Below are positions 6,898 to 15,255 of a stretch of 64,000 bases of DNA, piece by piece (position 1 is the first letter of the stretch; each line of letters opens with the position of its first letter). Origin of the DNA: Neoaquamicrobium microcysteis (GTDB lineage Bacteria > Pseudomonadota > Alphaproteobacteria > Rhizobiales > Rhizobiaceae); the NCBI RefSeq assembly GCF_008180155.1, contig NZ_VSZS01000067.1, positions 248,001 through 312,000 on the forward strand. The letters are read 5' to 3'. The notes below the pieces were generated by a model, which did not search any database, was not told where the DNA came from, and worked only from the letters and a program-made list of their open reading frames with translations. The position numbers and the translations under genes were made by a program.

Positions 6898-8730
6898 TCA
6901 ATTCGTTGCGAAACGTGCCGCCGGCAGGAACGTCACGGCCTTGCCGGTAAAGCGGTTCACGTCGGCACTGCTCGGCGCGTTGCGCTGGAAACCGGCAGTA
7001 TAAACGGTCTGCGGAGCGGACCAGACGACTTGGTGTGCTGCTGCCGGTTGAGCACTGCCGCCGGCATTCGCCACGGTCACGTCACGCTGGAAAGCCCAGC
7101 GGGTCAGTTCATGCTCCACCGGGACCGCCACCGAGCGGCGGTCCGGGCGTGCATCCGCCGCACGCGGCTTGGACGACTTTCCGGTGGTGCGCACGCCGGA
7201 GTCGAGTGCGGCAACCGCGTCGGAGCCCGCTGCTCGGCCCATCACGGCCACCCTCGGCGATGCCGTGACCGAAGCGAGCGACCCCTGCTTGCGAGGCTCC
7301 ATGCCCAGCGCTGCCGCAGGAAGATCACCGATCGGCCCGTCGGACACGGTCGTTCTCTCGGTGCTCGGCAGGGATGCCAGCACGAACACGTCGCCACTCG
7401 CGTCGCTGGCATCGGGCAATGCCGCGACCTGCAATCCGGCCGGTTCTTCACTGTCGATCCTCGGGCGCAGGCTCGGCACAGGCGCGTTGATGATGACGTC
7501 TGCGCGCGCCTCGGTAGCGGTCATCGCCAGCATCTCGGAGATTGCATTCGAGCCGCCGCCACGCTGCGCATCACCCGCAATGGCCGAGATCGGCAAATCC
7601 TCGGATGGCGTTTCGGCTGCCGCGACCTGCACCGCCGGAGCCGGCGAATAGTCGGGCCTGCGGGTCGGGATGGGCATGTTCAGGGCGACAGCCGTTTCCT
7701 CGGCCGCCGGTGCGACCGGCTGCTGCGCTTGCGGCATGTCTGCGATCAGCGGAGCAGCGGGTGCGGCGCCGATATCGACCGTCGGTCGTGGTGCAGCGCC
7801 CGGCACAGGAACGCTGCGCGCCGGCAGGGCCGCGATGATGGTCTCCGGCGTGTTGCGGGCCGGAGCAGGCTCTGCTGCCGGTGCCGGGCGTGAAGCCGCG
7901 ACCGCTGCGGCCGGCACAGGAGCCGCCGCTGCCGGAGCGTTGTTGGCATTGTTGTTGCGATTGTTGCCGCCGAAGAGCGTGGCCAGAAGCCCGCCGCCGG
8001 AACCGCCGCGCTCGCTGCCGGAATCCGATGAGGCGCTGGCGATCTGAACACTAGCGCCGGAACGCTGACGGGACTTGTAAGCGGCCATGGCCTGCTCGTA
8101 GCCCGGAAGCGGCTTGCCATCGCTGGGAACGTGGATCGTCCTGCCATCCGGGAACAGCGCCATCAGCTCGCTGCGGTTCATACGCGGCCATGAGCGAACA
8201 TTGCCGACATCCAGATGCACGAAGGGCGAGCCCGACTTGGGATAGAACCCGACGCCGCCACCCTCGGCCCTGAAGCCCGCGGCGCGGATCTTCGAGATCG
8301 GTATGCCGGGAATGTAGAAATCGATGGCCTTGCCGAGCGTGTGCTGGCTGTTCTTGGCGACACCCGAAGAGCGGTTGCGCAGCATCGAATTGGTCGCCGG
8401 CGAGCGGTAGGCCGACACGACGTGGATATAGTCGCTCGCGCCGACCGAGCGATAGACTTCCCAGAGAAGGTCGAGAACCTTCGGGTCCATCTTCGCCGGC
8501 TCGTTGCGTCGCCAGTCGCGCAGGAAGCGGTTCACCTCGTTCAGGCCGCGCTGGTCGTAGCGGCCGTTGCGCATGTAGGTGATCTCTGCGCGTTCCTTAG
8601 TGTGGATGAAATACAGCTTGAGACTGCGGGTCTGCGCGCTGGCAGGAGCTGTGGCGGAGAGTGAGACAATCGCTGCAACGACGAGACATCCCAGCCATTT
8701 CAGCCGGGCAATCCCCTCAAACCGCCGCAC
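6898..8730 (-). CDS. DUF882 (YcbK/M15-like) periplasmic protein with long Pro/Ala-rich tail
   Basis: A 610-aa secreted protein if translation starts at GTG 8730, which gives a clean signal peptide ending APASAQ. A TTG at 8757 and an ATG at 8880 are alternatives. Residues about 35-190 match DUF882, related to the M15 peptidoglycan peptidases: HTLGKAIDFYIPG and PFVHLDVGN carry the candidate zinc-binding His and Asp residues, and SAYRSPATN is also typical. Residues about 230-610 are low-complexity Ala/Pro/Val with repeated PAPA-like runs, probably unstructured and spanning the periplasm. A role in peptidoglycan processing is inferred from the family. Confidence 0.85.
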   Translation of the reverse strand: MRRFEGIARLKWLGCLVVAAIVSLSATAPASAQTRSLKLYFIHTKERAEITYMRNGRYDQRGLNEVNRFLRDWRRNEPAKMDPKVLDLLWEVYRSVGASDYIHVVSAYRSPATNSMLRNRSSGVAKNSQHTLGKAIDFYIPGIPISKIRAAGFRAEGGGVGFYPKSGSPFVHLDVGNVRSWPRMNRSELMALFPDGRTIHVPSDGKPLPGYEQAMAAYKSRQRSGASVQIASASSDSGSERGGSGGGLLATLFGGNNRNNNANNAPAAAAPVPAAAVAASRPAPAAEPAPARNTPETIIAALPARSVPVPGAAPRPTVDIGAAPAAPLIADMPQAQQPVAPAAEETAVALNMPIPTRRPDYSPAPAVQVAAAETPSEDLPISAIAGDAQRGGGSNAISEMLAMTATEARADVIINAPVPSLRPRIDSEEPAGLQVAALPDASDASGDVFVLASLPSTERTTVSDGPIGDLPAAALGMEPRKQGSLASVTASPRVAVMGRAAGSDAVAALDSGVRTTGKSSKPRAADARPDRRSVAVPVEHELTRWAFQRDVTVANAGGSAQPAAAHQVVWSAPQTVYTAGFQRNAPSSADVNRFTGKAVTFLPAARFATN

Positions 8731-8956
8731 GATTTCAGTTCGGTCCAGTATGCTCAAAACGCGTCGCCTTATCGGCTGTTGATTGGTCCCCGGAACAGAA
8801 TGCTCGGGCTCGAATAACGCCCAACTATCATTCCTAATGGTTAATCCCCGCTTATTGAAGCACGAATGCGGGCAGACCATGGCGACATGATGGCGCTTAT
8901 CCACAAAGGCCGGCATGGTAAACCGATCAATAACAGCAGGTTCCGGATAAAGCCAA

Positions 8957-10504
8957 TCAGGAGGCGAGCCGTTCCGAACGCCCCTCCTCAGGCTCGATCC
9001 CAAGCTCTTTCAGCTTGCGATAGAGCGTCGAGCGGCCGATGCCCAATCGACGGGCGACCTCGCTCATCTGGCCGTTGTAATGCTCGATGGCGAGCTTGAT
9101 CATCTCGCTCTCCACGTCGGCCAGAGGCCTTACATTTCCGCGATCGTCCAGCGCACGCACCAGCCCGAAACGGCCGCTCATGCCGGATTCCGCCTCGTCG
9201 CCGACATAAGGCGTCTCGTCTTCCGGGGCGCCGTCGTCTACCGGCAGGGTGCGATCGACAACCGAGGGCACGACCCTCCCCGCATCTGCCGTTTCCAGCG
9301 CCGATTCGTCTATGCCCTCGACCTGCGCCTTGATCTGCGGAAATTCGTCGGCCGTCAGAACACTGCCTTCGGCCAGCACCACCGCGCGGAAGATCGCATT
9401 TTCGAGCTGGCGGATATTGCCCGGCCAGTCATAAGCCTTGAGCATCGCCAGCGCCCCGGCGGAGATGCCGGTGATTCGCCCGCGCGCTTCGGCGGGCGCG
9501 ACGCGCGAGATGAAATGCTGGACCAGCATCGGTATGTCCTCGCGCCGGTCGCGCAGAGGCGGAACTTGAATCGGGAAAACGTTGAGCCGGTAGAACAGAT
9601 CCTCGCGGAACTCGCCGTCCTTCACTCGCTGGAGCAGGTCGCGGTGCGTTGCCGAGATCAGCCTGATGTTCACCTTCACGGTCGAACGCGCGCCGACGGG
9701 ATCGACCTCGCCTTCCTGCACCGCGCGCAGAAGCTTTACCTGAACGTCGAGCGGCAGGTCACCGATCTCGTCGAGGAAGAGCGTACCGCCATTGGCTTCG
9801 ACGAACTTGCCGGTGTGCTTTTCGGTTGCGCCCGTGAACGACCCCTTCTCGTGGCCGAACAGGATGCTTTCGACCAGATTGTCCGGGATCGCGCCGCAGT
9901 TCACCGTGACGAAGGGTTTGCCCTGGCGTTCGCTCGAACCCTGGATGGCGCGCGCGACCAGTTCCTTGCCGACACCCGACTCGCCCTCGATCAGGATCGG
10001 GATGTTCGATGCGGCGGCCTTGCGCGCGAGCTGGATGACGCGCTCCATGGTCGCACTACCGGTGACGAGGTCCTTGAAGGTGAGCGAACCGGCAGCACCC
10101 TTCTTGGCGCGCTTTGCCTCGCCTTCGTAGGCCTCGACCTTCATGGCGTTGCCGATAGCCACCTGCAGCCTGTCCGGCGAAGCAGGCTTGACCACGAAAT
10201 CGAAGGCTCCGGAGCGCATTGCCGAAACGGCGGTGTCGATGCTGCCCTTTGCGGTCTGCACGATCACCGGCACATGGATTTCGCGCTCGCGCATGCGCTT
10301 GAGCACTTCGAGCCCGTCCACTCCGGGCATGACGAGGTCGAGAATGACGACTGCGACATCACGCCCACGCGCACCGTCCAGCACGTCGAGCGCGGCCTGC
10401 CCGCCATCGGCCACGAGCGTTTCGTGACCGAACTTCGAGACCGCCGCCTCAACGATTCGTCGCTGGACGGGATCGTCATCGACAATGAGTACGGGTCGGG
10501 CCAT
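8957..10504 (-). CDS. Response regulator of the sigma-54 activator (NtrC) class
   Basis: A 515-aa protein with three domains. Residues 1-120 are a receiver domain (acidic DDD at 9-11, phosphoacceptor Asp56 in VILDLVMPG, Lys106). Residues about 145-375 are an AAA+ domain with Walker A GESGVGKE (174-181) and Walker B GGTLFLDEIGD. A Fis-type helix-turn-helix lies at the C terminus (MSEVARRLGIGRSTLYRKL). A roughly 90-residue acidic linker separates the AAA+ and Fis parts. The sigma-54 contact loop reads GSFTGA (221-226) instead of the usual GAFTGA. No cognate kinase gene is adjacent. It is transcribed away from pepF, about 145 bp separating the starts. Confidence 0.92.
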   Translation of the reverse strand: MARPVLIVDDDPVQRRIVEAAVSKFGHETLVADGGQAALDVLDGARGRDVAVVILDLVMPGVDGLEVLKRMREREIHVPVIVQTAKGSIDTAVSAMRSGAFDFVVKPASPDRLQVAIGNAMKVEAYEGEAKRAKKGAAGSLTFKDLVTGSATMERVIQLARKAAASNIPILIEGESGVGKELVARAIQGSSERQGKPFVTVNCGAIPDNLVESILFGHEKGSFTGATEKHTGKFVEANGGTLFLDEIGDLPLDVQVKLLRAVQEGEVDPVGARSTVKVNIRLISATHRDLLQRVKDGEFREDLFYRLNVFPIQVPPLRDRREDIPMLVQHFISRVAPAEARGRITGISAGALAMLKAYDWPGNIRQLENAIFRAVVLAEGSVLTADEFPQIKAQVEGIDESALETADAGRVVPSVVDRTLPVDDGAPEDETPYVGDEAESGMSGRFGLVRALDDRGNVRPLADVESEMIKLAIEHYNGQMSEVARRLGIGRSTLYRKLKELGIEPEEGRSERLAS

Positions 10505-10649
10505 GGAACTTTCGCAGAATATCGCTAGGCTATAGGTGAACGAGTTGGATCAACATGGCACAGGCGTCTAAACAGGGCCTCAAGAAACCCGGTGAACGAT
10601 TGCTTGCCGCTTCCCCTAAAACCTGAACGAATGATGAGAGCGGAGCTCG

Positions 10650-12500
10650 ATGTCGTCTCTGGATACTGAACTTTTCTCCCTCCCCCGCCCGGTTTATGGC
10701 TTGAGCCAGGGCTCTGCCGCGCTGGATGGTCTGCCGGAGTGGAACCTCGCCGACCTCTATTCCGGCATGTCCGCGCCCGAACTCAAGCGCGATCTGGAGC
10801 GCGTCTCCAAGGACGCCATCGCGTTCGAGCAACAGTGGAAGGGCAAGCTCGCCGCACAGGCCGAGAAGGGCGCGGCAGGCTCGCTCGGCACCGCGGTGCG
10901 CGACTATGAGGCGCTGGAAGATCTGATGGGCCGCATCGGCTCCTATGCCGGGCTGCTCTACGCCGGCGACACTTCAGACCCGGCGCGCGCCAAGTTCTAC
11001 GGCGACGTGCAGGAAAAGCTGACCGATGCCAGCGCCCACATGCTGTTCTTCACGCTGGAGCTGAATCTCGTCGACGATGCGGCGATCGCCAGGGCTCTCG
11101 ATGCCGACCCGATCTTCGGCCACTACCGTCCCTGGGTGCTCGACCTTCGTCAGGACAAGCCCTTCCAGCTCGAAGACCGCATCGAGCAGCTTTTCCACGA
11201 AAAGTCGATCACCGGGCGCGGTGCGTGGAACCGTCTATTCGATGAGACGATGACCTCACTGCGCTTCCAGGTCGGCGACGAGACGCTGGCGCTGGAACCG
11301 ACGCTCAACAAGCTGCAGGATCCCGACGGCGCGGTGCGCAAGCAGGCGGCTGACGCTCTGGCCACCACTTTCCGCGAAAACCTTCGCACGTTTACGCTCA
11401 TCACCAACACGCTCGCCAAGGACAAGGAAATCTCCGACCGCTGGCGTGGTTTCGAGGACATCGCCGATTCGCGCCATCTCGCGAACCGCGTGGAGCGCGA
11501 GGTGGTGGATGCGCTGGCGACGGCCGTGCGCAACGCCTATCCGCGCCTGTCGCACCGCTACTACGCGATGAAGGCCAAGTGGCTCGGCATGGAGCAGATG
11601 AACCACTGGGATCGCAACGCGCCGTTGCCGGAGACGCCGCAGTCGGTGATCGGCTGGGAGGAAGCGCGCAACACGGTGCTGTCGGCGTACCACCTGTTCG
11701 ATCCGCGCATGGCCGAGATCGCACGCGGCTTCTTCGACAAGGGCTGGATCGATGCGCCCGTTCGTCAGGGCAAGGCGCCCGGGGCGTTCGCGCACCCGAC
11801 CGTGCCCTCGGCGCATCCCTACGTGCTGCTGAACTACATGGGCAAGCCGCGCGACGTGATGACGCTCGCGCACGAGCTCGGCCATGGCGTTCACCAAGTG
11901 CTGGCCGCGCGGCAGGGCGCGCTCATGGCGTCGACCCCCCTTACACTGGCCGAGACGGCTTCCGTGTTCGGCGAGATGCTGACCTTCCGCTCGCTGCTCG
12001 ACCAGACGAGGGACCGCCGCGAGCGCAAGGCGATGCTGGCGCAGAAGGTGGAGGACATGATCAACACCGTCGTCCGCCAGATCGCGTTCTACGAGTTCGA
12101 GCGCAAGCTGCACACCGAGCGGCGGCAGGGCGAGCTGACCTCCGACCGCGTCGGCGAATTGTGGCTGGAGGTGCAGGCAGAAAGCCTTGGGCCGGCGATC
12201 GGCATCCGCGAGGGTTACGAGACCTTCTGGGCCTATATCCCGCACTTCATCCATTCGCCGTTTTACGTCTACGCCTACGCCTTTGGCGACTGCCTCGTGA
12301 ACTCGCTCTACGCCGTCTACCAGAACGCCGAGAGCGGCTTTCAGGAGAAGTATTTCGAGATGCTGAAAGCCGGCGGCACCAAGCACCATTCCGAGCTTCT
12401 CGCCCCGTTCGGGCTCGATGCCTCGGACCCGGCGTTCTGGGACAAGGGTTTGTCGGTCATCGAAGGAATGATCGACGAACTCGCTGCTATGGACGGCTGA
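10650..12500 (+). CDS. pepF: Oligoendopeptidase F, M3 family
   Basis: A 616-aa cytosolic zinc metallopeptidase that degrades short peptides. The signature HELGHGVHQ lies near residue 408, followed by a conserved Glu in LAETASVFGEM. The N-terminal helical half (about 1-200) matches the oligopeptidase F N-lobe. Length is normal for the pepF/M3 group. A GGAG lies just before the ATG. pabB begins 31 bp after the stop on the same strand, so the folate genes that follow may be read through from this promoter. Confidence 0.92.
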   Translation: MSSLDTELFSLPRPVYGLSQGSAALDGLPEWNLADLYSGMSAPELKRDLERVSKDAIAFEQQWKGKLAAQAEKGAAGSLGTAVRDYEALEDLMGRIGSYAGLLYAGDTSDPARAKFYGDVQEKLTDASAHMLFFTLELNLVDDAAIARALDADPIFGHYRPWVLDLRQDKPFQLEDRIEQLFHEKSITGRGAWNRLFDETMTSLRFQVGDETLALEPTLNKLQDPDGAVRKQAADALATTFRENLRTFTLITNTLAKDKEISDRWRGFEDIADSRHLANRVEREVVDALATAVRNAYPRLSHRYYAMKAKWLGMEQMNHWDRNAPLPETPQSVIGWEEARNTVLSAYHLFDPRMAEIARGFFDKGWIDAPVRQGKAPGAFAHPTVPSAHPYVLLNYMGKPRDVMTLAHELGHGVHQVLAARQGALMASTPLTLAETASVFGEMLTFRSLLDQTRDRRERKAMLAQKVEDMINTVVRQIAFYEFERKLHTERRQGELTSDRVGELWLEVQAESLGPAIGIREGYETFWAYIPHFIHSPFYVYAYAFGDCLVNSLYAVYQNAESGFQEKYFEMLKAGGTKHHSELLAPFGLDASDPAFWDKGLSVIEGMIDELAAMDG

Positions 12501-12530
12501 CAGGCGAAACGTCCGGCACCGGCGGAAACC

Positions 12531-13679
12531 ATGCAGAGGCGACGGCACATAGCCCTTTTCCAGAACGATCTGGATGGGCGGGAGATGCTGTTCTCCGACC
12601 CGCGCGACATGATCGTCGCGTGGGAGGCGGACGAGTTCCTGCCGGCGCTGGCGCGGGTGGAGGAGGCACGCACAGCGGGCAGATGGCTTGCGGGCTACAT
12701 TTCCTATGAAGCGGGCTACCTGCTGGACCCAGCGCTGGAAGACGCCCTGCCCTCTGACCGGCGCGCACCGCTGCTTTGCTTCGGCGTATTCGACGGGCTG
12801 GACGACGGGCCGGAGATGGCCGGCAACGAACTCACCAACGCCTTCATCGCCGACCCGCGCGCGACGTGGTCACAGGCCGACTATGGCCATCGTTTCGAAC
12901 GACTTCACCGTCATCTGCGCGAGGGCGACTGCTACCAGGGAAACCTGACTTTTCCAGTCGAGGCCAAATGGGGCGGCGATGCGCTGGCGCTGTTCCAGAG
13001 CCTGCGGCGGCGCCAGCCGGTGCGGCACGCAGCCTTCATCGACCTCGACGGTCCGGTCGTGCTTTCCCGTTCGCCGGAGCTGTTCTTCGGCGTCAATCGC
13101 GACCGCTGGATCGAGACCCTGCCGATGAAGGGAACCGCGCCGCGCGGCACGACGAGGCAGGAAGACGAGGCGCAACGCGAGTTCCTGCGCAACGACCCGA
13201 AGAACCAGGCTGAGAACCGGATGATCGTCGATCTCCTGCGCAACGACATATCACGCATCAGCGAGGTGGGCACGCTGGACGTTCCCGAACTTTTTCGGGT
13301 CGAAACCTATCCGACCGTGCACCAGATGGTCAGCCTCGTACGGGCGCGCCTGCTGGACGGCCTCACCTTTCGCGACATTCTCGCAGCGCTGTTTCCCTGC
13401 GGCTCAATAACCGGCGCGCCCAAGATAAGCGCGATGAAGATCCTGCGCGCGCTGGAAGACCGGCCGCGCGACGTCTATTGCGGCGCCATAGGCTGGATGG
13501 CACCCGACGGCACGATGCGCTTCAATGTCGCGATCCGCACGATTTCCCTTTTCCCGGAAGGCCGTGCCGTCTTCAATGTCGGCGGCGGCGTGGTGTTCGA
13601 TTCAACGGCCGACGGAGAATATGCGGAATGCCTTCTGAAGGGCCGCTTCGCGACGGGCGAGAAGCCGGCTTCCACCTGA
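12531..13679 (+). CDS. pabB: Aminodeoxychorismate synthase component I
   Basis: A 382-aa chorismate-binding enzyme. With a glutamine amidotransferase partner (PabA) it makes 4-amino-4-deoxychorismate for p-aminobenzoate and folate. Signature stretches are visible: SRSPELFFGV, LPMKGTAPRG, AENRMIVDLLRND and PCGSITGAPK. It is shorter than E. coli PabB because the N-terminal domain is reduced, which is common in alphaproteobacteria. It overlaps pabC by 52 bp, so the two are probably co-translated. No pabA is in the window; the amidotransferase may be shared with anthranilate synthase. Confidence 0.9.
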   Translation: MQRRRHIALFQNDLDGREMLFSDPRDMIVAWEADEFLPALARVEEARTAGRWLAGYISYEAGYLLDPALEDALPSDRRAPLLCFGVFDGLDDGPEMAGNELTNAFIADPRATWSQADYGHRFERLHRHLREGDCYQGNLTFPVEAKWGGDALALFQSLRRRQPVRHAAFIDLDGPVVLSRSPELFFGVNRDRWIETLPMKGTAPRGTTRQEDEAQREFLRNDPKNQAENRMIVDLLRNDISRISEVGTLDVPELFRVETYPTVHQMVSLVRARLLDGLTFRDILAALFPCGSITGAPKISAMKILRALEDRPRDVYCGAIGWMAPDGTMRFNVAIRTISLFPEGRAVFNVGGGVVFDSTADGEYAECLLKGRFATGEKPAST

Positions 13680-14302
13680 TCGAGACGATGCGTTTCGAGC
13701 CGGGCACCGGCATCGTGCGCCGTAGCCTGCATCTCGCACGGCTGGAGGATTCGGCGCGCACGCTGGGCTTCGTCTTCGACCGGCGCGAGATCGAACGCGA
13801 CCTCGCTCGGCTTGAAGGCGAGCTTCAGGCCCTACGCGTGCGCCTGTCGCTGCAACCAGATGGAGGCGGCGCCATCGAGACACAGGCCTTCACGCCACTT
13901 GCTGCAGGGGCGGTGTGGACGGTCGTGATCGCCGCCACGCGGCTCGGCTCGAACGACCCGCTCCTGCGGCACAAGACCTCGCGGCGTTCGCTCTACGAGT
14001 CCGCGCGCCGGGAATTTGCGCCCGCAGAAGCCGACGAAGTGATCCTCACGAACGAGCGGGGCGAAATTTGCGAAGGCACGATCACAACGGTATTCGCGCG
14101 GATCGACGACGGCCCGCTGGCGACGCCTCCGCTTGCAAGCGGGCTTCTCGCAGGTGTGCTGCGCGCCGAAATGCTGGCTGCCGGAAAGGCACGTGAAACC
14201 GTTCTGCATCGGGCCGATCTCGAACGCGCGCAGGAAATCTTCGTCGGAAACTCCCTTCGCGGCTTGATACCGGCAAGGCTGAGACGCGAAACTGGCGCAT
14301 GA
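13628..14302 (+). CDS. pabC: Aminodeoxychorismate lyase, class IV aminotransferase fold
   Basis: About 224 aa, PLP-dependent. It converts 4-amino-4-deoxychorismate to p-aminobenzoate and pyruvate. The PLP lysine is in RHKTSRRSLYE, and EICEGTITTVFAR fits the class IV signature (E-G-T). The frame is open from 13478, but ATG 13628 is chosen because homology begins soon after (HLIETMRFEPGTG). It sits inside the pabB 3' end and overlaps the next gene by ATGA, so pabB, pabC and the DUF3445 gene form one tight operon. It could act on another amino acid, but the context strongly supports folate. Confidence 0.88.
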   Translation: MPSEGPLRDGREAGFHLIETMRFEPGTGIVRRSLHLARLEDSARTLGFVFDRREIERDLARLEGELQALRVRLSLQPDGGGAIETQAFTPLAAGAVWTVVIAATRLGSNDPLLRHKTSRRSLYESARREFAPAEADEVILTNERGEICEGTITTVFARIDDGPLATPPLASGLLAGVLRAEMLAAGKARETVLHRADLERAQEIFVGNSLRGLIPARLRRETGA

Positions 14303-15198
14303 GCATCGCCCACACGCCTTATGACGGATCGTCGAAGCCCTTCACCATCGGCCTCAGGCCCCTGCCGCTCGGCGAATGGATCGAGGTCGATGCGAACCGC
14401 GATGCCCATCTGGCCGAGAAGCGCAGGCTGTTTGCCGAGCGTCCCGCCGACGTGTTCGCGGAAGAACCGGAGACGCAAGCGGCCCAGCGTGAGGTGCTGG
14501 AGCTGTTGCGCGACCATCTCGCCAACCATTTCCCGCATCTGCTGGAGACAGGGGCAGATCCCGCCGAACCGCCGCTGAAAACCGCTTCCCTTATGGTTCA
14601 GGAGGATTTCGTCCTGATGCGGCGTGGCGACGACGGATGGCGCCTGGCGGCGGCCTCCTTGTGCTTTCCATCCTCGTGGTCGCTGGCCGAGAAGTTCGGC
14701 AGGCCGCTGGCCGACATCCACCAGCCCGTGCCGCAATTCGGGCGCGCCACCCGCAATGCAAAGCTGATCGAGCGCATGTTCGACAAGCTTCAGGGCCAGC
14801 TCGTCATCCGCTGGAACTGGTCGCTGCAAAACAACCCCGACCTCTATCATCCGCTCTCGGGTACGCAGCGCGACGAACGCGCCATCGAGCGGCCCTCACG
14901 GTTTCCCGGCGACGACGCGGCGGCGGCCGCCTTCATCCGCGTCGAGCGCCAGACGCTGCGCAAGCTGCCGCTCTCCGGCGACATTCTTTTCACGATCCGC
15001 ATCCATCTCGACCCGCTGAAAGCGCTGCGCAAGCATCCTGACAAAGCGGTCGTCGCCGCCTCGCTGGCCGAACAGCTTCTGGAGCTGGACCAGCACCAGC
15101 TCGACTACAAGGGGCTGACCGCTGACCGCGATCGGCTGGTCGCGTCCCTTCGTGCCATGGCGGCGCTGGAGGGAACGGCTTCGGCGCCGCCGTGTTGA
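14299..15198 (+). CDS. DUF3445 / HODM alpha-like heme protein
   Basis: A 299-aa protein matching DUF3445, the family of the alpha subunit of heme-dependent oxidative N-demethylase (HODM) of Pseudomonas. Recognisable stretches are MVQEDFVLMRR, LCFPSSWSLAEKFG and IHQPVPQF, with ILFTIRIHLDPL near the C terminus. Pseudomonas HODM demethylates dimethylamine together with other subunits, but none of these is encoded nearby, so the reaction here is uncertain. The start overlaps the pabC stop by 4 bp. Either the placement is accidental or the protein acts on an N-methyl or one-carbon intermediate related to folate. Confidence 0.83.
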   Translation: MSIAHTPYDGSSKPFTIGLRPLPLGEWIEVDANRDAHLAEKRRLFAERPADVFAEEPETQAAQREVLELLRDHLANHFPHLLETGADPAEPPLKTASLMVQEDFVLMRRGDDGWRLAAASLCFPSSWSLAEKFGRPLADIHQPVPQFGRATRNAKLIERMFDKLQGQLVIRWNWSLQNNPDLYHPLSGTQRDERAIERPSRFPGDDAAAAAFIRVERQTLRKLPLSGDILFTIRIHLDPLKALRKHPDKAVVAASLAEQLLELDQHQLDYKGLTADRDRLVASLRAMAALEGTASAPPC

Positions 15199-15255
15199 TT
15201 GTGTCATGGTTCCGTGGTTTAGCCCGACCGTAATATCCAGCCGGGAGCTTTCCAG

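Noticed and set aside
9080-10528. A 482-residue plus-strand frame opposite the response regulator
   Set aside because: Low-complexity antisense frame with no domain; the minus-strand protein is clearly the gene.
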